Source: Staphylococcus devriesei
GTDB lineage: Bacteria; Bacillota; Bacilli; Staphylococcales; Staphylococcaceae
DNA length: 38,287 nt
Direction: 5' to 3'
Assembly (NCBI RefSeq): GCF_002902625.1
Contig: NZ_PPRG01000038.1
Span: forward strand, 1 to 38,287
Shown here: piece after piece, positions 26,586 to 33,842 of the stretch
Layout of the letters: each line of letters begins with the position of its first letter
Position numbering within the stretch: position 1 is the first letter of the stretch
Notes under the pieces: model-generated
Told to the model about the DNA's origin: nothing
Database searches by the model: none
Seen by the model: the letters and a program-made list of their open reading frames with translations, nothing else
Translations under genes and position numbers: made by a program

Positions 26586-26786
26586 ATGTCAAAATCTAAA
26601 CTAAGATTAATATTTAATATCTTTGTTGGTGTGTTATTTTTAGCCTTTTTATATTTAATTATTGTTACTGATATAGTTAGCCCTATATGGTCAATGGGAT
26701 TTGTCATAACTGTAACCGTTATTAAAACTATTAGAGACAAAGTTGCGCCAAAGAAAAAGAAGAATAAAGAAGAAGATAATAATTAA
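26586..26786 (+). CDS. Small two-helix membrane protein upstream of fnr
   Basis: 66 aa: basic N-terminus (Met-Ser-Lys-Ser-Lys-Leu-Arg), two hydrophobic segments (about 8-30 and 32-48), then a lysine/glutamate-rich tail (Lys-Lys-Lys-Lys-Asn-Lys-Glu-Glu-Asp). Probably an integral membrane protein with both ends inside. GAGG lies upstream of the ATG. It lies 66 bp before fnr on the same strand and may be cotranscribed. The opposite frame of the same DNA is also open but has no ribosome site. Function unknown. Confidence 0.65.
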   Translation: MSKSKLRLIFNIFVGVLFLAFLYLIIVTDIVSPIWSMGFVITVTVIKTIRDKVAPKKKKNKEEDNN

Positions 26787-26852
26787 AGGGAGCATATTTA
26801 TATATGAATCTTGAGATTGTTTTTGAATATCTATTAGGGAAGTGGATTAAAC

Positions 26853-27533
26853 ATGTCGAATCAGATGCTTTATCATCTTATTAAACAATATGGCCAGGTT
26901 CGTACCTTTAAAGCTAATGAAATTCACCATTTAAATGATACATCATCTAATTTATATGCATTTGAACAGGGTTTAGCTTTTTTAAAACAATTAGATCGCA
27001 AAGGAAAAGAACTTATTTCGAATATTTATATAAAAGGGGCTATTTTTATCGACATGTCAGATTCTTCAAATAGCTTTAACTCAAAATATTATTTTTACTT
27101 TAAAGAAACAACTGTGGTTTATCAAATATCTATAGATGCTTTAAAAGAAACGGACGATAATACTCAAATCACTGAATTAATTTTCCAATATACAAATAAT
27201 GAGATGACGAAAAAAGAACTTAAATTAAGAGACTATCTATTTAATGGTAAAAAAGGTGCACTTTTATCTAATATCATACGTCTTACTAACTCATTTGGTG
27301 TATATCAAAAGGATGGTAACATTCTTATAGACATCATTATCACGCACGAAGATTTAGCTCAGATGTGTGGGATGAGTAGAGAACGTGTGACGAAATATAT
27401 TTCTAAATTAAAAGCTGAAAATACGTTAAAGTATGATAAAAACGTTAAAAAATTTATCGTAAAAGACTTATCTTCAATTAAGTCTCAAATTTCTTGTGAA
27501 AATTGTCCAACAAATTTATGTACTATTTCTTAG
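26853..27533 (+). CDS. fnr: Bacillus-type Fnr, oxygen-sensing Crp/Fnr-family regulator
   Basis: 226 aa. N-terminal cyclic-nucleotide-binding-like barrel (about 1-110), long dimer helix, and C-terminal winged helix with Glu-Asp-Leu-Ala-Gln-Met-Cys-Gly-Met-Ser-Arg-Glu-Arg-Val (recognition helix; Glu and Arg of the Crp/Fnr type). The segment Lys-Leu-Arg-Asp (Asp127) followed by Gly-Lys-Lys-Gly-Ala-Leu matches B. subtilis Fnr closely. The C-terminus carries Cys215-x2-Cys218-x4-Cys223, the spacing of the three cysteines that with an Asp ligate the [4Fe-4S] cluster in B. subtilis Fnr; Asp127 lies where that Asp should be. It should activate anaerobic genes by binding TGTGA-N6-TCACA. Its stop overlaps the convergent membrane-protein gene by 3 nt. 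Confidence 0.88.
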   Translation: MSNQMLYHLIKQYGQVRTFKANEIHHLNDTSSNLYAFEQGLAFLKQLDRKGKELISNIYIKGAIFIDMSDSSNSFNSKYYFYFKETTVVYQISIDALKETDDNTQITELIFQYTNNEMTKKELKLRDYLFNGKKGALLSNIIRLTNSFGVYQKDGNILIDIIITHEDLAQMCGMSRERVTKYISKLKAENTLKYDKNVKKFIVKDLSSIKSQISCENCPTNLCTIS

Positions 27534-28135
27534 TTTTTTAGTAATTTCAACTTCCATAAAATATATGTGATAATTGAAAATATGAGTAAAAACATTTGTT
27601 CTTCAGGTGTTAACAAATATGTTATTAGTGATGAGATAGCACCTAAAATAAGGTACATAATAAGATTATTTTGTCTTCTTTGTTTAACCAATTTAACACT
27701 ATAATAAAACGCAGACATAGTTGTAATTACATAGAGAAGTGCTACAACAATTATATGCATATCAAATGTAAAATGATGCGCTATTTTAAGGCCTAGCCCT
27801 ACTAGTATAATTAGACATATTAAGCTAATATAAATAAATTTCCCCTCTGGAATATCGTGTTGTGATCTAAAATTTGTCATATCAAATCCCGCTTCATCTT
27901 TTTCTTTCATATATAAAGCGTTAATGTGTTTCATCTCTATCATTTTCTGACTCATATATTTATAGAATGGCAATGTTACCAAACTAATTACAATACTTGC
28001 CCCTAAAAATTCTATCCAGGAATGACTACTAATAATATGAGCAATCCATTTATCAAGTACCTCGTCTAAGTTTAATAAGTAATACCCTCCAAATATTATC
28101 ATTATTGTGATTATAAAAATATACTTACCTTTCAT
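27530..28135 (-). CDS. Membrane protein of unknown function, likely Fnr-controlled
   Basis: 201 aa with about five hydrophobic segments: an N-terminal helix, a second helix followed by a basic amphipathic stretch (Tyr-Lys-Tyr-Met-Ser-Gln-Lys-Met-Ile-Glu-Met-Lys-His), then three further helices. The Leu-Pro-Phe-x-Lys segment followed by a Lys/Met-rich helix faintly recalls YidC/Oxa1 insertases, but the similarity is weak and I do not assign it. The ATG follows GAGGGG. The promoter region carries a perfect Fnr site at the class II distance. It is convergent with fnr, overlapping at the stop codons, so the two form a small regulator-target pair. Confidence 0.75.
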   Translation of the reverse strand: MKGKYIFIITIMIIFGGYYLLNLDEVLDKWIAHIISSHSWIEFLGASIVISLVTLPFYKYMSQKMIEMKHINALYMKEKDEAGFDMTNFRSQHDIPEGKFIYISLICLIILVGLGLKIAHHFTFDMHIIVVALLYVITTMSAFYYSVKLVKQRRQNNLIMYLILGAISSLITYLLTPEEQMFLLIFSIITYILWKLKLLKN

Positions 28136-28197
28136 ACTATTTCCCCTCTCATACTTAACTTCTCAATCTTATCTTAAATTTAACAACTACTTTTTTA

Positions 28198-28213
28198 TGT
28201 GACGTTGGTCACA
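28198..28213 (-). promoter_or_regulatory. Perfect Fnr/Crp-type box TGTGA-N6-TCACA
   Basis: TGTGACGTTGGTCACA matches the Fnr consensus without mismatch. On the minus strand a TAAGAT (28171-28176) could be the -10; the start expected about 28164 puts the box centre at -41.5, the class II activator position, for the membrane-protein gene ending at 27530. It is also about 72 bp upstream of the predicted start of the plus-strand flavoprotein operon. Confidence 0.78.
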
Positions 28214-28242
28214 TAGCCTACTAGTAATTTCTATTTTATTCA

Positions 28243-28297
28243 TTGAAATGTCTCTTAAGAAGGATTATACTATTTAAATCGTAATAATTACGTTTTA
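28243..28297 (+). promoter_or_regulatory. Promoter with Zur box for the flavoprotein / FeoB-like / COG0523 operon
   Basis: TTGAAA (28243-28248), a 17-bp spacer and TATACT (28266-28271). Three bases later comes the 23-bp Zur-type repeat (28275-28297): TAAATCGTAAT, A, ATTACGTTTTA. Same layout as the boxes at 17538 and 20967, so zinc-dependent repression is expected. Confidence 0.9.
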
Positions 28298-28328
28298 AAT
28301 ATAGAACTTATAGAAAGGCAGTGTTAAG

Positions 28329-29438
28329 ATGACTAATCATCATCGCGTTATTATTATTGGAGCTGGAGCGGCTGGTATTGGGATGGCAGTGACATTTAAA
28401 GATTTTAACATGAAAGACGTACTCGTCATCGAAAGTGGCACAATCGGCCAATCATTTAAACAATGGCCTAAATCTACTAAGACGATAACACCTTCCTTTA
28501 CAACTAATGGTTTTGGGATGCCAGATATCAATGCGATTGCTAAGGAAACGTCTCCCGCGTTCACCTTCAATGAAGAACATGTATCTGGAGACACTTATGC
28601 AGAGTATTTATGTATTGTCGCTCAACACTACGATGTCGAAGTTGCTACACAAACTAAGGTTTCAGACGTCGCCTACGTAGACGGTAAATATGAATTAACA
28701 ACAAATAAAGGTGTATATTCAGCCGATTATATCTATGTAGCTACCGGCGATTATGCCTTTCCTAACCAACCTTTCGCCTATGGTCAGCATTATAGTGAGG
28801 TTGATGATTTTAACAATCTAAACGGTAATGAATTCGTTATTATCGGAGGCAATGAAAGTGCATTTGATGCAGCTATAAATCTCGGTAGTCGTGGTGCTTC
28901 TGTATCAATTTACACAACATCTACAGGCTTTGATCATGATGATGCAGATCCTAGTGTTCGATTATCACCTTATACACATCAACGTCTACGCGAAGCCGTA
29001 CGTCAAGGCGCTCATATAGAATTGAATGTAGGTTATAAGGCAACAGATATTAATCTTCACGATGGTGTATATCAAGTTCAATTTGAAAATGGTCATACTG
29101 CAACTTCATCATCCGAACCTATCATTGCGACAGGTTTTGACGTCACACGTAATCCTTTAATCCAACAATTATTTACCGTTAAAGACAATGATGTACGATT
29201 AACCGAATTAGACGAGTCCACACGTTACCCTAACGTCTTCTTAATTGGAGCAACCGTACGTCATGAAGAAGCGGTACTATGCTATATTTACAAATTCAGA
29301 GCACGTTTTGCAGTATTAGCTAACATTTTAATGCGCCGGGAAGACTTACCCGTTGATGCATCGCTCATCGATACTTACAAGAAGAACAATATGTATCTAG
29401 ACGATTACAGTTGTTGCGAAGTGGATTGCTCATGTTAG
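28329..29438 (+). CDS. Zur-controlled FAD/NAD(P)-binding oxidoreductase with Cys-rich tail
   Basis: 369 aa, soluble. N-terminal FAD motif Ile-Ile-Ile-Gly-Ala-Gly-Ala-Ala-Gly (8-16), a second nucleotide motif Val-Ile-Ile-Gly-Gly-Asn-Glu-Ser-Ala (170-178) and Tyr-Val-Ala-Thr-Gly-Asp (136-141) give the two-dinucleotide fold of flavin monooxygenases, CzcO-like proteins and thioredoxin-reductase relatives. The C-terminus ends Cys-Cys-Glu-Val-Asp-Cys-Ser-Cys (362-369), a likely metal-binding or redox tail. Ribosome site AAAGG. First gene of a three-gene Zur operon; the next gene starts 7 nt before its stop. A role in reducing or handling a metal or its ligand during zinc shortage is inferred from context; the substrate is unknown. 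Confidence 0.85.
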   Translation: MTNHHRVIIIGAGAAGIGMAVTFKDFNMKDVLVIESGTIGQSFKQWPKSTKTITPSFTTNGFGMPDINAIAKETSPAFTFNEEHVSGDTYAEYLCIVAQHYDVEVATQTKVSDVAYVDGKYELTTNKGVYSADYIYVATGDYAFPNQPFAYGQHYSEVDDFNNLNGNEFVIIGGNESAFDAAINLGSRGASVSIYTTSTGFDHDDADPSVRLSPYTHQRLREAVRQGAHIELNVGYKATDINLHDGVYQVQFENGHTATSSSEPIIATGFDVTRNPLIQQLFTVKDNDVRLTELDESTRYPNVFLIGATVRHEEAVLCYIYKFRARFAVLANILMRREDLPVDASLIDTYKKNNMYLDDYSCCEVDCSC

Positions 29439-30775
29439 ATGTGGCTTTTAATTTAAGAGATGGTAGTTATACTCCAATTCCTGATGAGCCACATACGTTA
29501 TCTCTTGAAAATTATTCAAAATTAACAACACGACAACAACAATTACTCCGAAGCTATATCGTAAAACATCAACTAGAAGTTTCTTTAAACGAAAGTGTAC
29601 CATCTTCACCACACCATAGCTCACAAATAATCGAACGACTAGAAGATTTCGTGAAGGAGAGTAAAGACTATCAACCTAAGGGCTACGAGACATTACTAGG
29701 ATGGTTTATTATTCTAATGATGTTTGCCTTTCCAGTCTATCTGGCCTATCACTTTTCAGATTGGCTACAAACCAATTATGTTTCAGAGTGGATTACCATA
29801 CTTTCTCAATATCCTGTGTTCCAAATTGAGTGGCTAAACAATATCTTATTTGGTGATTATGGTGTCTTGTCTCTAGGAACATACTCACTCGTCTGGGCAT
29901 TACCAGTCGTTATTATGATTAGTTTATCGACGGCCACAATCGATCAAAGTGGCTTAAAACAATATGTCGTGTGGTCTATTGAACCCACGATGACACGTAT
30001 TGGTTTGAATGGATCTGACATTGTTCCATTGCTAGAAGGATTTGGCTGTAACGCCGCAGCAATTACGCAAGCCGGTCTTCAATGTAGCGTATGTACTAGA
30101 ACTCAATGTATGAGTTTAATTAGCTTTGGATCATCATGTAGCTATCAAATTGGCGCCACACTATCCGTGTTTAGCGTTGCACACCAATCATGGTTATTTA
30201 TGCCTTATTTAGCTATGGTCTTTATCGGCGGTGTTTTACATAATAAACTGTGGATGAAGCAAGAGAGTTTAATGCCTACGCAAGTCATCTATCAATCAAC
30301 GGGGCTACACTGGCCCAAACTAAAAGCATTAGGCGCTCAAATGTGGGGCAATGTTCAAATGTTTGTAGTTCAAGCGTTACCTATTTTTATCGCTATTTGT
30401 CTAGTTGTCAGTATTTTATCTTTAACACCTATATTACATATCATTTCGTATGTTTTTACGCCGATGTTAGCTTTATTAGATATTCCAACACAACTATCGC
30501 CAGGGGTTTTATTTTCAATGATTAGAAAAGACGGCATGTTGTTATTTAACATGCATGACGGTCAATTGATTCAACAACTCTCTGCTTGGAAATTATTATT
30601 ACTTGTATTCTTTAGTTCAACCTTTACGGCCTGTTCAGTAACTATCACGATGTTGATTCGCCAACTAGGCTGGTGGGAAGGTCTAAGAATCACTGTAAAA
30701 CAAATGATTACATCCGTTTGTTGTGTCGGTTTACTAGGTGTCGTTACGATAGCCGTTAACTTGATGATTAGATAA
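29432..30775 (+). CDS. FeoB-like gate-domain membrane protein without a G domain
   Basis: 447 aa. A soluble N-terminal part (1-87) precedes about nine to ten membrane helices. The FeoB gate motifs are recognisable: Ile-Val-Pro-Leu-Leu-Glu-Gly-Phe-Gly-Cys-Asn-Ala-Ala-Ala (197-210, Cys206), Ser-Ser-Cys-Ser (Cys236), and Thr-Ala-Cys-Ser-Val-Thr ... Gly-Trp-Trp (Cys401), in the order and spacing of FeoB. A motif like the Ala-Lys-Glu of FeoB appears as Arg-Lys-Asp-Gly-Met-Leu. Extra cysteines Cys218-x2-Cys221-x4-Cys226 sit inside the first gate loop. FeoB's N-terminal G-protein domain is absent; a COG0523 GTPase is encoded directly downstream. ATG at 29432 overlaps the previous stop; the upstream TTGs were rejected. 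Probable metal permease, zinc likely. Confidence 0.82.
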   Translation: MLDVAFNLRDGSYTPIPDEPHTLSLENYSKLTTRQQQLLRSYIVKHQLEVSLNESVPSSPHHSSQIIERLEDFVKESKDYQPKGYETLLGWFIILMMFAFPVYLAYHFSDWLQTNYVSEWITILSQYPVFQIEWLNNILFGDYGVLSLGTYSLVWALPVVIMISLSTATIDQSGLKQYVVWSIEPTMTRIGLNGSDIVPLLEGFGCNAAAITQAGLQCSVCTRTQCMSLISFGSSCSYQIGATLSVFSVAHQSWLFMPYLAMVFIGGVLHNKLWMKQESLMPTQVIYQSTGLHWPKLKALGAQMWGNVQMFVVQALPIFIAICLVVSILSLTPILHIISYVFTPMLALLDIPTQLSPGVLFSMIRKDGMLLFNMHDGQLIQQLSAWKLLLLVFFSSTFTACSVTITMLIRQLGWWEGLRITVKQMITSVCCVGLLGVVTIAVNLMIR

Positions 30776-30786
30776 GGAGGTTAACT

Positions 30787-31665
30787 ATGCAAATTGTTAT
30801 TATTGGAGGCTTTTTAGGCGGTGGAAAAACAACTACATTAAATCACTTAATTACCGACGCACTTGATAATAACTTGAAACCTGCCGTATTAATGAATGAA
30901 TTTGGAAAAATGAGCGTCGATGGCCAGTTGATTAAACAAGACGTACCCATGGAAGAAATAGTAGATGGTTGTATCTGTTGTGCAATGAAAACCGACGTCT
31001 CTGAACAATTACATCAACTGTATTTAGATTATCAACCTGATATCGTCTTTATTGAATGTAGTGGCGTAGCCGAACCATTAGCTGTTGTCGATGCATGCTT
31101 AACACCTGTCTTAGCACCTATTATTCAAATTAGAAGCATTGTGGGCATTGTTGATGCGACAATATATGAGCGATTTGATGCCTACCCTGAAGATATTCAG
31201 AAATTATTTCTAGAACAACTTCGTCATTGTTCGACACTTTTTGTTAATAAAATAGATTTGGTGGCCGTAGATAGTACGGCGGAACTTTTAAGAAAGCTTG
31301 AATCGATGAATAGCAATGCCAATATCCTGGTAGGTAGTTACGGTTCACTCTCTTTAAAATCATTGTTAGAAGCTACAAATGTTGGAGGTCACGAGAGTAA
31401 AATATTACATGGTGACATTGGGCATTGCTATATAGAACGTCCTCAGATGAAATCTAAATCTGAGTTTATTGATGAATTAAGTGCCTTACCTAACGACGTC
31501 TATCGCGTTAAAGGTTTTATACGTTTCATAGATGAACAACATATCTATCTCGTCCAATACGCTCAAGGAGAAATCGAACTCTCCCCCATCCAATTAACAG
31601 CAGACGTGCCTTTATATCTAGTAATTATTGGTAAAAACTTAGACAACATCGATATCCCATTGTAG
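30787..31665 (+). CDS. COG0523 (CobW-family) GTPase of the Zur operon
   Basis: 292 aa, shorter than ZagA. G1 Gly-Gly-Phe-Leu-Gly-Gly-Gly-Lys-Thr-Thr (7-16), metal-binding Gly-Cys-Ile-Cys-Cys (61-65), Glu-Cys-Ser-Gly-Val-Ala-Glu-Pro and G4 Asn-Lys-Ile-Asp; the C-terminal CobW domain is reduced to about 70 residues around Tyr-Arg-Val-Lys-Gly-Phe-Ile-Arg. The family includes nucleotide-dependent metal chaperones for zinc, nickel and cobalt. AAGGAGG precedes the ATG, 11 bp after the FeoB-like gene. Next to a FeoB-like channel without a G domain, it may receive the metal from the channel or drive it. Distinct from the zagA product (different length, only moderate similarity). Confidence 0.9.
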   Translation: MQIVIIGGFLGGGKTTTLNHLITDALDNNLKPAVLMNEFGKMSVDGQLIKQDVPMEEIVDGCICCAMKTDVSEQLHQLYLDYQPDIVFIECSGVAEPLAVVDACLTPVLAPIIQIRSIVGIVDATIYERFDAYPEDIQKLFLEQLRHCSTLFVNKIDLVAVDSTAELLRKLESMNSNANILVGSYGSLSLKSLLEATNVGGHESKILHGDIGHCYIERPQMKSKSEFIDELSALPNDVYRVKGFIRFIDEQHIYLVQYAQGEIELSPIQLTADVPLYLVIIGKNLDNIDIPL

Positions 31666-31747
31666 TTTCATATTATAACTTAGTATTGTAAGGAGAAGAC
31701 TTCTAAAAGAATCGGTGGAGCACCAAGCCTAGAGCCGCATTAATATG

Positions 31748-31791
31748 AAAAAGCACTTTCTATTTTGAAATTTCAATAGAAAGTGCTTTTT
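31748..31791. terminator. Bidirectional terminator between the Zur operon and the catalase gene
   Basis: A perfect 17-bp stem (31748-31764 with 31775-31791) with A-run before and T-run after, so it can stop transcripts from both convergent units. Confidence 0.92.
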
Positions 31792-31841
31792 ATTTGCTAG
31801 AAAAGGTTATATTTTAGACTGCCTTCCCACTACTTTTATCT

Positions 31842-33842
31842 TTATCTGCTCCAATATCTGAAGCGTTCGAATGCATCTACAATCGCATCTGGTTTATCCG
31901 AAACAATTACACCTGGTGCATCTAATTGAATTTTACTATGATTTAATAATTTAGACGCTACTTCAGATACTACAACTGGTTTTTTATGTTTATAACTTAA
32001 TTCAGCAAAATCAATCGCTTCTTCTAATAATTCATTGCCATCTGATAAGATAACCACACTATCAAAGATAGTTGAACTTGCTGTACTGTATGTTTCAGTA
32101 ATGCCCACTTCTTCGGTTAAATCTTTCGCATGCTGTCCTACGAAAGCGAAGTTCAGACGATTGTTTGAGAAGACTTCAGCATAGTCTTTCAATGTTTTTG
32201 CATCGATGTCACCATTAATTAATACGGCTACAGAGTGACCTAATAATGGGATATCGAATTTTTCTAATGTTAATTGGCTATCACTAGCGTCAGATTGTAC
32301 TTCTTCATTATTTTCTGGAACATCAACACCAACGTTTTGGGCAACATATTCGGCTAATTGACGATCGACTTTGTTTAATTGGTTGACGGCGTTTTGTTTT
32401 ACCATCACTGATTTACATTTACCAATTTCAAATGAGAACCCATCAGCCATATGTTGTTGTTCCGCTTCAGTTAAGCTATTTTTATAAAGCTTAGCTTGAG
32501 AATAATAGTCTTTGAAACTTTCACTACGTTGACGTACTTTATGACCTTCAACTTTTTCTTGATAATGTTCATAGCCACCTTCTTCTTTAGGTGTGGTATG
32601 AGGTTCATTATTATTCAGACCATTTTTATGATAAGACGTTTGACCTTGGTGGATACTCATTTGATGCATCGCGTCACGTTGGTTATTGTGTACACCACTA
32701 ACTGGTCTATTAATTGGAATTTGGTTAAAGTTTGGTCCACCCAATCTTGAAATTTGTGTATCTGTATATGAGAATAAACGACCTTGTAATAATGGGTCAT
32801 TTGTAAAATCAATACCAGGTACGACGTGTCCTGTATGGAAGGCTACTTGTTCAGTTTCCGCAAAGACATTATCCACGTTGCGGTTTAACGTCATTTTACC
32901 TACACGTTTGACTGGAATTTGGTCTTCTGGCCAAATTTTCGTAGGATCTAAAATATCGAAATCAAAGTCAAATTCTTGATCAGGCGTAATCATTTGGAAA
33001 CCTAATTCCCATTCAGGATAATCGCCTTTTTCAATTGATTCGTATAAATCTTTTCTATGGAAGTCGACATCTTTACCATGTAAGATTTGGGCTTCGTCCC
33101 ATACTAAACTTTCTAAACCATGCAATGGCTTCCAGTGGAATTTAACAAAGTAAGATTGACCTTCTTTATTTACCAACCTAAATGTATGCACACCGAAACC
33201 TTCCATTTGACGATAGTTCTTTGGAATACCTCTATCGCTCATAGCCCAGAATACTGCGTGGGTAGATTCAGGATTTTGCGCAAAGAAGTCCCAGAATGTA
33301 TCATGTGCTGAACCACCTTGGGGCATTTCATTATGAGGTTCTGGTTTTAATGCATGTACGAAGTCAGGGAATTTAATCGCATCTTGAATAAAGAATACTG
33401 GAGCATTATTACCCACTAAATCGAAATTACCTTCATCAGTGTAGAATTTAGTTGCGAAACCACGGATATCTCTTACTGTATCAGGAGACCCTTTTGATCC
33501 TTGTACTGTAGAGAAACGGACGAATACTGGCGTTGTTTTTTCAGGGTGAGTTAAAAAGTCTGCTTGTGTATACTCGCTCATATCTTCATATACTTTAAAT
33601 TCACCATGTGCACCAAATCCACGCGCATGTACGACACGCTCAGGAATACGCTCGTGGTCGAAGTGCATCATTTTTTCACGAAAATGGAAATCCTCTAGAA
33701 GTGTTGGACCTCTATCGCCCGCTGTAAGAGAATTCTCGTCTTCACTTACTTTCACACCATGGTTAGTTGTGATTGCTTGATTATCATTATTTTTCTTTTG
33801 TTCTTCTAATTGTTCAAGCTTTTTATTATTAGATTCTGTCAT
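31842..33842 (-). CDS. katE: Large-subunit (clade 2) haem catalase, KatE type
   Basis: 666 aa, much longer than the usual staphylococcal KatA (about 505 aa). Catalytic His in Val-Val-His-Ala-Arg-Gly-Phe-Gly (about residue 72), Arg-Phe-Ser-Thr-Val, Arg-Asp-Ile-Arg-Gly-Phe-Ala, catalytic Asn in Leu-Val-Gly-Asn-Asn, and the haem-ligand Tyr in Arg-Leu-Phe-Ser-Tyr-Thr-Asp-Thr-Gln are present. A charged N-terminal arm and a C-terminal flavodoxin/DJ-1-like domain (about 530-666, Ala-Val-Leu-Ile-Asn-Gly-Asp) mark the large-subunit clade. It decomposes hydrogen peroxide in the cytosol. Start behind GGGGGAG. Regulation is unclear: no good PerR box was found and a SigB-like match upstream is poor. Confidence 0.93.
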   Translation of the reverse strand: MTESNNKKLEQLEEQKKNNDNQAITTNHGVKVSEDENSLTAGDRGPTLLEDFHFREKMMHFDHERIPERVVHARGFGAHGEFKVYEDMSEYTQADFLTHPEKTTPVFVRFSTVQGSKGSPDTVRDIRGFATKFYTDEGNFDLVGNNAPVFFIQDAIKFPDFVHALKPEPHNEMPQGGSAHDTFWDFFAQNPESTHAVFWAMSDRGIPKNYRQMEGFGVHTFRLVNKEGQSYFVKFHWKPLHGLESLVWDEAQILHGKDVDFHRKDLYESIEKGDYPEWELGFQMITPDQEFDFDFDILDPTKIWPEDQIPVKRVGKMTLNRNVDNVFAETEQVAFHTGHVVPGIDFTNDPLLQGRLFSYTDTQISRLGGPNFNQIPINRPVSGVHNNQRDAMHQMSIHQGQTSYHKNGLNNNEPHTTPKEEGGYEHYQEKVEGHKVRQRSESFKDYYSQAKLYKNSLTEAEQQHMADGFSFEIGKCKSVMVKQNAVNQLNKVDRQLAEYVAQNVGVDVPENNEEVQSDASDSQLTLEKFDIPLLGHSVAVLINGDIDAKTLKDYAEVFSNNRLNFAFVGQHAKDLTEEVGITETYSTASSTIFDSVVILSDGNELLEEAIDFAELSYKHKKPVVVSEVASKLLNHSKIQLDAPGVIVSDKPDAIVDAFERFRYWSR

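Noticed and set aside
26543-26740. 65-codon frame opposite the small membrane protein gene
   Set aside because: Antisense shadow without ribosome site; the plus-strand frame has GAGG and a typical membrane-protein composition.
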